From: Hemibagrus wyckioides
Lineage: Eukaryota > Chordata > Actinopteri > Siluriformes > Bagridae
DNA: 64,000 bases
Assembly (NCBI RefSeq): GCF_019097595.1
Contig: NC_080712.1
Location: forward strand, 24,930,146 to 24,994,145
Direction: 5' to 3'
The stretch's first letter is position 1. Each line of letters begins with the position of its first letter. Shown here piece by piece: positions 11,858-23,560 of this stretch. The translations under genes and the position numbers were made by a program. Under the pieces are notes generated by a model. The model was not told the origin of the DNA. It saw only the letters and a list, made by a program, of their open reading frames with translations, and made no database searches.

Positions 11858-14857
11858 GATCATGATAAGGGTCATTCTGAACAGACAGACTGGGCAGGTA
11901 ACCCATCAACAAACTGCTTTATGATCTTCAGACAGAGGGAGTGTTGCCACTGTCAGAGCAGACGACTCATGCTCCAGACTGAAGAAGTGTTATGTCAAAA
12001 ACTAGTCTTTCCATGATCTTTAAATTGCTGACTGCAAGGCCCAAATAGATGAGGAATCATTTCTCATAGGATCCAAAGATAAATAACACTTTATAACTTT
12101 GATAATCTGTCGCATCTGATCAATTTAACAAAATTTTTACTACTAATTAATTATTTTTTTTACTATTAATTTAACTACTTTTTCAGTATTGTTTTCCAGT
12201 CTTGTGCAGGTTATTCTGAAAACAAAGTCAGTGTCAGTGACATAAAGTTAACAGTACTTTAAATGTAATTAGTCTGAAGCATGGTTAGAACAGTAGTTTA
12301 TGGCTGCAGGTATTATACTAATGTCTAGTTCAGGCATGAAACTCTACCTTCCCACTGATTGGTTTACTAGACGATGCTGTGGCCTATCATGGCTTCCATG
12401 CTAACTTCTTCCTGTCCATTCCAGAGCCAGGAAGAGCCTTATTCTGTCACTTGTCCCAAACTACATGCTGCATTCTTCCTCTCCTTTTTCCTCCTATTCC
12501 ATGTAAGCAGCTTCCATACAGACTGTGCCAACTGAAAACATATACATTTATCAGCTATACTGTAAACAGATAAAAAGTAAAATTAAAATAAATAAATAAT
12601 ATATAAATAAATAAAAATAATAATAATTGTAACCAGTTTAATTGGTATAGGAGGATTAAAACATTTTGAGATGTGCAGATGTGTTATTTTAATAATAATC
12701 AACTAGTCACGATCAACTCTTTAAAACTACATTATGCTAAAATAGTTAACTTAACTTAGTACAGGAGACTCTATAGATTTCCTCAGAATCTAATACGTGC
12801 AGTAAGTTTGAGCAAAAGCAGCATGTGGTAAAGTGGGCTGCCAAACCCATGAGTCACCCATGGACAAACAGTAGCTTTGCAACAGGCCAAACACGAGCAC
12901 ACAAACATATATGTGGCCAGGTCTCTTTCCCTCACTCTGCCCAGCCCAAAACAGTGCTGTCACAGTCTATTAAAAGCAGTTTACATGTTCATGTCCAAAT
13001 TGATGAATATGTATGTGACCTCCTTCTTTGCCAGCCACCCATTCTGCACATGGCCCCCAGGCACTGAACAACACCTCTCAATGATCCCAGCGTGCCTAAA
13101 GGCAGCAGTTTAATACTGATGAAAAGCTGCTTCTTCCTCTCATTGCCTGACCTTTAACTATGTTAACTATTAACTCTAGAGCATAGGAAGCTGATTAGGA
13201 ATGAATTTATTTTTTTTGTCACGCTGCGTAAATATATCAGATGTTAAACTGGCCAGTAGCATGCGATGGCTAAGGATCATATAATGAATTATTATGATTT
13301 CTTATATTGGTGGTTGTCATTGGTTGATTAAGATACTTGATTAAGGTTCTGTTAGTGATCAAAAGAGAGTGTGTGAGTGCTGTTGGAGCAGTTTCATAAC
13401 TGTAAGCTAATTTTTCAAAAACAATAGTATAATAATGTGGTTTGTTTGTGTTGTTTTAAGTAATTATAAGTAAGATTATAACTACATGATTTGACCTTCT
13501 TGACAAGACCTTATACCAAACTGCCTTAATGCTGTAAATATAGCTTACACTGGATACAAAAAATATGTACCTAACAGATATCATCTCTTCCTGCTGATAA
13601 ATAAGGAGAAATATGAAGCAATATTCATTAATAATTGTTAATCTATTCTGAATTTCATGCAAACTTTTCACAAGTTGTTGTCAATAATATAATTTGTAAT
13701 GAAACAACAGAAGCATTTTTACTAGTGGTCTCAGACCTTTGGACCCCACTATCTATAGTGAGATAAGTAGCAGTGTTAATTAGAATCCTTAATAACAATC
13801 TCTTTTGAAGCTAATTGATACAATAGCCAAGGTTAGCATGACTGTGGTAATTAACAGAGGAAGAGAACTGAAGGTAATGATTTTCAGTACTACACTGGCA
13901 CGTATCATGTCAGGGTGGATGTGCATATGCTTTGTGTGTGTGTGTGTGTATCTGTGTGTTGGGATGGGGGGTGGTATGGGGTGAATAGTCTGTCCAATAG
14001 CCATTGTGATCACATGTTAGTGCATATGCCTCTGTGTGTCTAGTGTCTAGAAAGCTCAGCTCTGGCAACATTCAACCATGTGAAAGAGAAACAAGCAGAC
14101 TCATTTACACCCCCACCTACTTGTACAGATCATGGAAGGACATCAACCCCACCATCTGTCTCCCTGTTTGTGTGTGAGTGAGAGAGAGTGTATAACAGAG
14201 AGAGAAAAGGAGAGAACTACTGTGTGCTGCTCCTTGTGATTTGATAAACCAGTTTCACATATACTGGGAAACTGGGAAACTGTGGCTAAAATTGTATATT
14301 TTGTAGTGCGCCCTAGGCTTAATATAGTCCAGTTTAATATTTAATCACAGTACATCTTTGTGCAGTATGTTAGTGCTTAGTGTATGATGATTAGTGTAAA
14401 GCAGGTATTTTCACAATTAACTTCTCATTTCCCAGTGTCCCAGTTGCTGAATAGTTTTGGGCCTCTCTGACTGTTTTTCTTGTTTCAGGCAAGCCTCATC
14501 TCTCCAGGTAAAAGATTTTGTAGTGTGTGCCTCGTTTGTGCCACATGTAGTCACATGTAGCCATGTAGATTCTGAGATTTTGAAAGTCAAGTAGTTGATG
14601 TCTCACAAAGCATAAACATAAGCACTTATCTGGACAAGGAGGGGAAAGGAACATTTACTGACAAAATACACTGAACAAAAAAGGCAATCAATGTGTTTTC
14701 ACACTGGCAAGAGCCAACAATGCCTTCTCTAGTAGTATATATATATTTATGTCCTGTATGCATTCTTGAATGCATCCTATTCCCCTCCATGTGACTGTGT
14801 TTGGAGTTGGTCAATAACAAAAAATAATTTAATTTGGTGATATTTTCAAATAAAATA

Positions 14858-14907
14858 TGGGGATTAGTTTTGCCTTTCATGGAAATTAAAGGCAAAACTA
14901 AGCCCCA
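14858..14907. repeat. 20-bp-arm hairpin
   Basis: Arms 14858-14877 and 14888-14907 are reverse complements with one mismatch, separated by a 10-base loop. It could be a small foldback element or a transcribed hairpin. No target duplication is evident. Confidence 0.8.
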
Positions 14908-16559
14908 CTTAAAAAAGACATCAAATCTTAAGAATACATTTGAGTGACTGCACAACTGTTGTATGTTGATTTCATGATATTGTTCTGTTCTCAGTGAGGA
15001 ATATTGATCTTTAATTTAGTGCATGCCACTTTTGGTTCGTCTATATTTTCTCAAAGTTTGAATAAGAGTTGGATAGAAGGAAATTGTACTTGTTGCTATA
15101 AATGTCCCCAAGCAGACCTTTCCCAAGCCATGACAGACAATAAGCTTTCTGTCAGTATCTAAGACACTGAGAAAGACACTTTGTTTGCAGTGGCACAGAG
15201 ACACAGAAATGATGACCACCAGCTTGCACTGCAGGGGGTGAGTCACCAGCCAAGCATGCCAGACTTATCTATGACCATATACTGTATACACAAATAAACT
15301 GGGGGTGTTCAGACACAGGATGTGGAGGGTTGAAACAGGCTAGGCCAAGTTGGAAAGAATGCTGTTTCTGTTGTATTGTCTGTCCAGCAGGGACACACAT
15401 TACTTATTAACATTACGTCATTTAATTAGCAGAGGGGCACACTAAAGGCTGAATTCTAAATTCTTCTGGACTTGACTTGTTTTCTTTCCCAGTGATCAGT
15501 GAGCACCATAGACTGATTCACAGTAAAAGCGAAATACTCCAGATATTTTCTTTACAGTTTGGTTATGACCCTCAATTGTCAGAGACAGAGCAGAAAATGT
15601 GAGTCTTGGAGTCAAGTATAAGTTCAAACAGACTAAACAATCATTTTGGATGCATAATAGGTATATATGTGTGGTGTGGGCTACAGGAAAAATAGACTGT
15701 GTATCTCAAAAGTGTAGCTCAGGGTAGGACAACAGGAGCACTGATCCTTCTGAGAACACTGACTGTGGGGACAATAGTGACCCAAAGAGGTTTGCTGATT
15801 AGCAGCTGTATATCCATGCAAAAGAGCTGCGACCCACACTACTTTAATAAAGGCATTTGTTGGTAATTGTCCAGTTTGCCTGCACTTCATTATTTAGGCA
15901 AATATCTAATAATTTCAGAAGTAGAGGACCTAGGCACAAATGGAAACAGCACATGCTGAACCATATGATTGATCCCCCAATTCAATTCATATTCATACTT
16001 AATGACTGACTTGTAGATTGCATCAGCCAATACAGACATGTCTCAATTTAGTTCCATATAGAGGCTCTGAATATAAAGAGGGAGAAGTGAGCATATGGCA
16101 ATAGAAAAAAAACACTTCAAAGAAACAAAACACCAAATAAAGCAATTTAAAAATGTTCTGGCTTCTTAAGCAGAGTTGCAAAATGCTTTATCCAATATGT
16201 ACAAACAATGAACAATGAAGTTAGTTTATTAAGGCTCTGCTTGTACTCTGACAGACCCGATCCTAAAAAAACAGGAGCCACATAAAATTTGTGACATAGT
16301 CTAAATATGTGGAGATAAGAAATTAGTATGGTATTGAACAATATTATATGGATGTTTCTAAAACTGTGTGCTTAACTCTTATGCCTTTAAGTTAAAAAAT
16401 ATGTATTTTATTTTCCCAAATGTGAAACATTCCGAAAATTAGTGCTGTGCAGTTAAAGTTCCATGCAGACTGGAATGTTCTTTATGTGCTCTCAAAAAAA
16501 TACCTGGTACCACACAAATTCTAATGTTGAGAGGCTATCTTAGTTCTTATTATTGTAGC

Positions 16560-17280
16560 TATTAATTACTGTGGTGTTTGTTCGATACACTTCCGAACAC
16601 TCTTGTGGTATTATTTGTACAACAGAACTCAAATACTTTTTTGTGTAGGTTCTTCCCAACACTATTGCAGAAGTTCCCACAAATGTGTTGTACTTGTAGG
16701 TTACTTTGCTTTTACCCTTCTATCCAATTCATCACAAACCAGCTTGATGGGGTTTATGTCTGGAAACTGTGCTGGCCATTCCATGATTTAAAGCCTACTG
16801 TCTTGTTCTTTTATTTTAACGTAGAACGACACAGCCTGGAGGTAGGTTTTGGGCAATTATCTTGTTGTAGAACCCCTGACCAACTAGCCATATACCAAGG
16901 GGTATTGCTGCTCACTCTACACAAGTCACTGACTTTGGATTCAGCAAAAGAGCCCCAGACCATCATGCTTCCTGCTCCATGTTTGACAGCTCGTGTCACA
17001 CGCTGAGGAATCTTTTTGCCTATTTAGCGGTGTACAAAATCCCTATGTGATGAACTAAAGATTTCAAATTTTGATTCATTGGTCCATAGGACCTTCCAGT
17101 CTTCAGTAGTCCACTAGCAGTCCTCCATGGATGAGGCAACTCTCTTATTCTTTTTTTGCAATCTTAGCAATGGCTTTCTTACTGCAACCTGATCTGTCAA
17201 ACCTGAAGCTTTCAGTCTCCAAGTGCTCCAGTCTCCAAGTGCCTTTTGATGGGGTAGGAAACTGTTAACCCATTCCTAAC
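16560..17280 (-). pseudogene. Degenerate Tc1-like transposase fragment
   Basis: Read on the minus strand, fragments resemble a Tc1-family DDE transposase. The clearest is VKHGAGSMMVWGSF, the conserved glycine-rich block before the second catalytic aspartate, followed by a QQDN block where that aspartate is expected (16811-16999). Upstream, DNA equivalent to the N-terminal half is present but broken by stops and indels. No terminal inverted repeats are found. The 142-codon plus-strand frame at 16578-17006 is antisense to this relic. Confidence 0.7.
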
Positions 17281-17493
17281 GTATTACTTCTTCCCTGAAA
17301 AAGGCCTTTTGTATAACTATGATATGTACATTATTTTTCATTAGTTTCTGGTTTCTACCCACCTAAACTGGCTTCTGCCAAGCCATCACAACATTATTTT
17401 AAACTGCTCATAATATTTCTGAGCAAACTCAAGGCAGCTGTATTTACACAGAAGAACGTGCTAACAGTGTGAGTTACTAGCTAGACTAACTAC

Positions 17494-17494
17494 A

Positions 17495-17533
<39 letters not shown>

Positions 17534-17536
17534 CAC

Positions 17537-17570
<34 letters not shown>

Positions 17571-17571
17571 T
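17494..17571. repeat. (TC)n(AC)n compound microsatellite
   Basis: About 18 TC units pass into interrupted AC units. A simple repeat. Confidence 0.95.
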
Positions 17572-20500
17572 CTTTGCTACTAAAGATGGCCTCACATAGA
17601 TCCCCTAAAAATCAACATGAGATTCCTGTGGATGGTACTACATGTTAACCATTAAGATGGATGTAGATATTCTTCTTTGGATAGCCTTAGGACTGTAAAC
17701 ACTAAGAACAATTTGGACTCAAGTCTCCATCATTGAACAGTTGAACAGATGAACAGATGCTCATACTAAAAAGCTGCTTAGAAGATAAGTTCTTTTTTAC
17801 ACAATTACACTTTTTGACTAAATAATAAATAGTTATAGAAGAGAAATGATATATAATCACATTACCTGGGGTCACCAAGATGTAGATGAGTTTTTTATTT
17901 TAATTCTGAAATGCAATTTAAATAATATACATTCTCTGCAAATATCAGTAATACATGTCCTAGCACAGAACAAACTTACTAATCATTAGTCATGATTAGA
18001 CCCTGCAGTGGCTTGATGAGGCCAAACATTTCCATACAAATATCTTCAAGATGTGTATTAGTTCCTCAAACCTCAAAGTGTGTATTTAAGATATAATACA
18101 TAACACTGCACTTTGCCAGCTGCCTCTTTGAACAAGAACACAGCAAAGATGATTAAGAAAACCTGCAAAAAAGCAACAGTTAAATAAAATGGAATGTGAC
18201 ATTTTTCTAAGAGAAATGAGAATAGTTATATTACTGCATAAAACCTGTGCATTATTTGTATATTGCACACTGGAATTCAACCATTCACTGTCACCACTAT
18301 TTAGAGTTTTGTCGAAAGCAAGCATTGGGTTATGTAGATTATGAACTCTTCTCTCCTTACATCCACTCATTTTATCTCTGCCTTCCTCTTATTTTTTTTA
18401 CTTGTAGGAGAAACAATGGGTCACCTTAGTGACTTATGAAAGTACATATTATAAATGGGAGGCCGCAGTTTAAGTAGTGACGAAGCATTCAGGGCCAGGG
18501 CACTGCACTTCAGCTGTGATTTAAGGAGCTGACATTTATGGCCCACAGACCTAATATTCAGAGTGACTGTCTGTGTACAGACTGTACTTTACTATGAAAC
18601 AAGTGCAGGTGATCCTGAGCCTGGTCCGAAGTGACAGGAAACTCAGGTGCCATTTATTTATCCTTATCATTTATTTATCCTCATAATCTTATACAGTGCT
18701 AAGGTTTATGACTGTCTAAAAGACGTCTAGCTTACAGTTATCGTTTTTAAGAATAAGTGTCAAATACAGATGGCTCCCTGTGTTTGTTTTTTTGCTAATG
18801 CTAATTTATGATTAGATAAATAAGGCTTTGTGTTCCACTAATTTCCCATTACCTATTCCATATGCTCTGTTTTCTGTGTTCACAAGCTTCTCAAAACACA
18901 TTCACATAGTGTCACAGCCAACCTTGTACCCAGCCTCATTTAAAGATAGTGTCCCTGCATGCATCCCAGTTCCAGATATTTATTAGATTTATTTTCACTG
19001 TCCCAACCTAACATCCAATAGATGTTCTGGTTAGAAAACTTCTCATGTTTCTTTTTGATTGGAGCAGAACACAAACCCTCAGATCCATGGCGCCATTTAC
19101 TGGACATGCAGAAATCAATGCAGCAGGCAGGAAAAAATCCTCATTTAGCCTTGCTCTCAAACTCAAATCTCATTCCAAACTGAAAGGGATCCTCTAATTT
19201 TCATTTTGGGTTTTTCTAAGTCATTGGTGTGCTGAAGTAAAGGAGCCTTGCTACACCAACTTTGGTACAGATGCATGCCATTCCAATGGCTTTTTCAGGA
19301 CAGGACCAGTCTCTGGAACTGCATTAGGTCACACTGTAACTTAATTCTGGTAGCTCAGTAAGGGAATAATTGAATCGTGTCTCTATAAGATGGATCCCTG
19401 AGAGTTGGCTACTGCAATCAACTCTAGCCACTACCTGGTTTAACTCAGAGGAGATTAGGGGCTAACAATACTATGGTCCTGCTATGGAGATTGATTGATC
19501 CTCTGTCCCTCAGGGCATAATAGAGCACACAAGGAGCTACTGGCTTAGATGTTCCCAGCATCTCAAAACACCAGAATTGCACTGACACATTCTTCATATT
19601 ATACTTTATCCACTGTGATCAGTGCATGACATCTCTTTCTGGCCTTAATCTTGTGCTACTTTTGTCAAGCAGTGTGCCATCAATCAAAAGTCATATTCAA
19701 AAATAAAAAAAATCTAAAAACAAAAAAACAAAAAAAAAAACATATACTTTGAATCATTTTCAAACAACTTTTTTTAAACTGTTGGTAGCATTTCTAAGTG
19801 AGGTATTTCTATAATCAAGTAGCAGCAAGACTTCAGTGTAGTAAACAGCATGCTCACGAGGGATGCTGTAAAGGTTGCATTGGTATTGCAGATGTGTGCA
19901 GTGGATCACTTAGGCATTATATCTTTTTGTTTGGCCACTGTGCTAATGAAAGGAGGTTGAGATCAGTACTCATCCCTGCAAGTGCTTCCTGGATTTTACT
20001 GCATCTCTGAGCCAGAGAGATGAGCACCATGATGTTCAGGCAATCACTAGCAGAGAGACTTTTTACTGCCCATTCCAACAGATAAGCCACATCAATCTTT
20101 ACCCTGTCACTGGAGGATGGCTGCACCAATATCAATGCCTTCATAACATTTGGGTCTCAGCTAGCACATAAATACAAATAACACACACTCACAATTCATG
20201 CACACACTTACTTACATACACAAATACACAAAATCATTTTATATAAACAGGTCAAACAAATTCATTTACACTGGAGGTGTATATAAAGAATTACATACTA
20301 TGAAGTGCATACAAATGCCAGACATCCAGTCTTCTTTTTAGGTATTTAACTACCACCAGTATTCAGACAGCAGAGCATGTTGATTATGATTAATTATTGA
20401 AAGTGGCAGTTGGGCTGACCTGTGTACTTGCATTAAAAACAAGCATGAGCAAACTGGCCTTGGAATATGCAAATAAAAGTGGTTTCAGATTATATATTCA

Positions 20501-20699
20501 GTGTGTCAGTGACAAATTGAGGGAAAGAGTTTTCATAAATCAAATGCTGTGTTCTGCTGCCTAAAGAGGAATTGTCTGGCAAGACATGATTTAAGAGTCT
20601 GTTCAGGCTACAGCTGAACTACTCTACTATTCTACACCCTAGGAAAGTACTCAATCTGAATGCTCCTTGTACATTCTGCTTTACAGAAGAATGAAGAGA
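17572..20699. other. Non-coding DNA, nothing recognised
   Basis: Unique-looking sequence. Overlapping frames at 19798-20010 (plus) and 19917-20144 (minus) are open for 70-75 codons but show no domain. The part from 20400 to 20590 includes the octamer ATGCAAAT and is compositionally complex, a weak regulatory candidate. Confidence 0.5.
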
Positions 20700-20700
20700 T

Positions 20701-20739
<39 letters not shown>

Positions 20740-20775
20740 TTCATTCATTCATTCATTCATTCATTCATTCATTCA
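20700..20775. repeat. (TTTA)n(TTCA)n compound microsatellite
   Basis: About ten TTTA units are followed by about eight TTCA units. A simple repeat, possibly an expanded SINE or LINE tail. Confidence 0.95.
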
Positions 20776-22570
20776 TGCTTCGTTGGTTTATTTGTTTCTT
20801 TGTTTATTTCACAGTATGTGGAGTAACTTTTTACACTATAAGGTATGATGAAAAACCTATATTCACATTTAAAATACTATGTGATGATCAGCCACTGTCT
20901 GATTCAAAGGCTAAATCACACATATGATTGATACATGCATGAGTATTAGTTTTTAGTAATTTCCCATGACTGTAATGCCTTTTTCAGCATCATGCAGACA
21001 TTACTTTTTGTTAATCAAAACACATGCTTCATTCCTCCAAAAAACAGCACTAGCCATACATACATAAGTACACAAGTCAGTGTTGTATATTTAGAGGTAG
21101 GTCTGCTTCTGACATGTGCATAAAATGTGCATGAGGTTGATAGTTTGCATGATACAGGGATTGATCTCATCCAGAAACAGAAGAGAAGCCAAATATTCCC
21201 ACGACACAGACAAGTGATTTCATGCTTTTCTGACATAAATTAGCCCTTCCCAGAGCCTCCATGTTTACCATGTGATTAAAAGCCACAAGATAGAGCCTGT
21301 GACCATACCAGACTCAATGATAATTAGCACAGCTACCATCAGGACCTGTTAATATGTAACTTCCTTCAGCTTCTGTTTTTATCCCCATACAATGCACATA
21401 GCCACACTTGTGAATACAACAAAATAATTAATAATAAAAATGGAGGTCAAATATGCGGTAAGTTCAAGAAAACTGGGCATTTGAGTGACAATAATAATAT
21501 GTTAAATGTACACTAATGAATATATATGGCAACACTGGCATGCTGCTGTAGATGTAAATTGGACAAAAATAATCTCTCAGTGACATACAGTGTGTATGAT
21601 GCAGCTAGGAGACCTGTGGGTTTGGTAGAATCTATATATTCACCATTCTAAGGCCCAGAAAGTCAGTTAGACTATCATTTAACAATACCAGCCACCTTTA
21701 GTTTGTTAGCAATTGCCTCAGATATGACTGATTCTCCCATTTTGCAGTGATAACCTATGACTAGAGAAAGCCATTGGTTGTGTTGTGCACAGGACCAAAT
21801 GAATTTGCCATGGAAATTAAAAAGTTTAGTTGTTGCTAATGTTAGCATTTTTACAGTATTAAAAATGTTTCCTTTGATCATACCTGCAACAGGAGGAAAA
21901 CCGGTCCTAAAAGAAAGACTTTTCTATGTCAAGTGAAAAAGAGGCATTTTTGGCAGTCTGCAGTCTACCAAGGTTAAAGGGTAGAGAGAAACTGATAAGA
22001 GAAGGAAATACACATAGTTGGACAAACAAACCAAAAATTATATACATAAACTGAGGAAGACTGTCTTTATGCATTTGCCCACCCTGCAGTTCACTGGTCA
22101 TCAACTCGCAAAAACCACAACAAAAGAGTAAGGCGTTGCTGAAATGACCTTGGCTGTGACACCATGGGCTGGCTGAAAGAAATGAAGCCATTAGAGTGAG
22201 GCAGCAGCAAATCATAAATCAAACTATTTCCAGTAAGCTGACTTAATGGTCATCCATCATAAAGGCATGCATGGCAAAGCAAAGGCAAGGCAAAGCCCTG
22301 CCTGTGTCAAATAGGGAGCCCCGGCAGGCCTAAGTTGGCCACAGACATATACAATAATAATCCCATGCTGATGCTTCAGTCTGCAGGACATTTAAAAATG
22401 CTGCCTGCCTTTTGATTGTCAGAGGTGATATTTAACAAGGAGGAGGAAATGAATTCCAATGATTATTAAGTAAGTACATACATGCAATGGCAGTTGAATC
22501 AGTGGTCAACAGAGAAAAGATGTTAGTTGTTTCACTGGTGAAAAAGGATATTACACATAGTTTATACATA
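20776..22570. other. Non-coding DNA, nothing recognised
   Basis: No gene or transposon is seen before the truncated gypsy LTR. Short frames on the minus strand near 21907-22215 show no domain. Confidence 0.5.
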
Positions 22571-22709
22571 GTTTCGTTTGCTGTCTTTGATTTTGCTTGT
22601 TTTTGAACCTTTTCTTCCGTATTCCTGTTTATGTCTTTGCTTAGCGTTTTTGTTCTAATAAAGATTTGCATATGGATTCTCAATCTTCTGCATTGGGCCA
22701 GTCATTACA
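22571..22709 (+). repeat. Gypsy A left LTR (5'-truncated)
   Basis: This matches the last ~140 bases of the right LTR, including CTTTTCTTCCGTATTCCTGT, the polyadenylation signal AATAAAG and the end CATTACA. The first ~230 bases of the LTR are missing. GAATACTTGGCC follows directly, where the primer-binding site should lie. Confidence 0.85.
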
Positions 22710-22721
22710 GAATACTTGGCC

Positions 22722-23560
22722 TGAAGTGGATCCAGCAAATCTCCAGGCCATGATAGCACATTAGGGAGCTATCATCTGGGCCTACAAGGAGCAGCTCGTA
22801 GTGCTACAAGCTACAAGTGAGCCAGCTGTACAACCACTACAAGCCACTGCCCCTCCCCCAGCACCCATCGTGGCAACACCACACTGTGATCCCTTTCGCG
22901 TTTGACAGCTCTGTGGACCAATGTCGGGGTTTCCTCTGGCAGTGCAAGAATTATTTCGCATTCCAACCTGACGCATATCAGGAGGAGACCACCAAATGCA
23001 CCTTTCTCCTCTCACTGCTGATGGGGAGAGCGATGGACTGGGCCTCCACGGTCTGGGATCATGACCCCCAAGTAAGGTCTTCAATTAATTATTTCATGGG
23101 GCTGTTACAGGAAGTGTTTGAATATCCAGCAGGAGGTCAGGATGTGTCTGTCCAGCTCCTTGAGTTACGCAGTACGCTTCTGGGCCATGGTCGCTCAGAG
23201 TGGGAGGAACGATGCGGCTCTGCTAGCGGTGTTTCGGGAAGGGCTATGTCTGGCCCTTCAAGTGGAAATGGTGTGTCAGGACGCCAATGTCTCCCTCTCC
23301 AGCTACATGACTACAGCCATCTGGCTGGATAACCTGCTGCGACAACACCTAGCTAACGTCCGTCCTCACCATGACGTCAGTGGTCATGAGACAGCACAAA
23401 GTTTCTGAGAGGAGGGCCCCGAGCCCATGCAGCTGGGTTGTATTTCGCCAGAGGAGTGACAATGCTGCAATTGCCTGCGGCTGTGTTTCTACTGCGGCGG
23501 CCGAGGACACAGAGTGCCCAAAGCGACCTACAACAACTAAGGTGGGAGGAAATTACTGTC
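22722..23560 (+). pseudogene. Gypsy A gag (broken)
   Basis: Begins shortly after the left LTR with a methionine frame (ATGGATCCAG, not quite intact: GTGGATCC). Capsid-type blocks are readable in shifting frames: [55 protein letters not shown] and [14 protein letters not shown]-type nucleic-acid-binding knuckle follows as CFYCGGRGHR, after which the expected final cysteine is disrupted. The same capsid blocks are found in gypsy B on the minus strand. At least two frameshifts and several stops make it a pseudogene. Confidence 0.8.

Larger units (their letters stand above)
11167..16559. other. Long non-coding stretch
   Basis: No gene, SINE head or transposase is recognised over 5.4 kb. Visible structures are a perfect hairpin at 11831-11857, a near-perfect hairpin at 14858-14907, A/T low complexity at 12580-12625, a (TG)n run at 13936-13951 and a GA-rich patch at 14175-14212. 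A 19-base segment at 14489-14507 lies between a good-looking splice acceptor and donor, but nothing else supports it as an exon. Confidence 0.55.

Noticed and set aside
14489..14507. 19-base micro-exon between TTTCAG and GTAAAAG
   Set aside because: Good splice-like borders but no upstream or downstream exon and no frame evidence; such pairs are common by chance.
16578..17006. 142-codon plus-strand open frame
   Set aside because: Antisense to the Tc1 relic on the minus strand; no domain in the plus-strand reading.
19798..20144. Overlapping open frames on both strands as a possible host exon
   Set aside because: No recognisable domain, no good splice borders found, and length within chance expectation.
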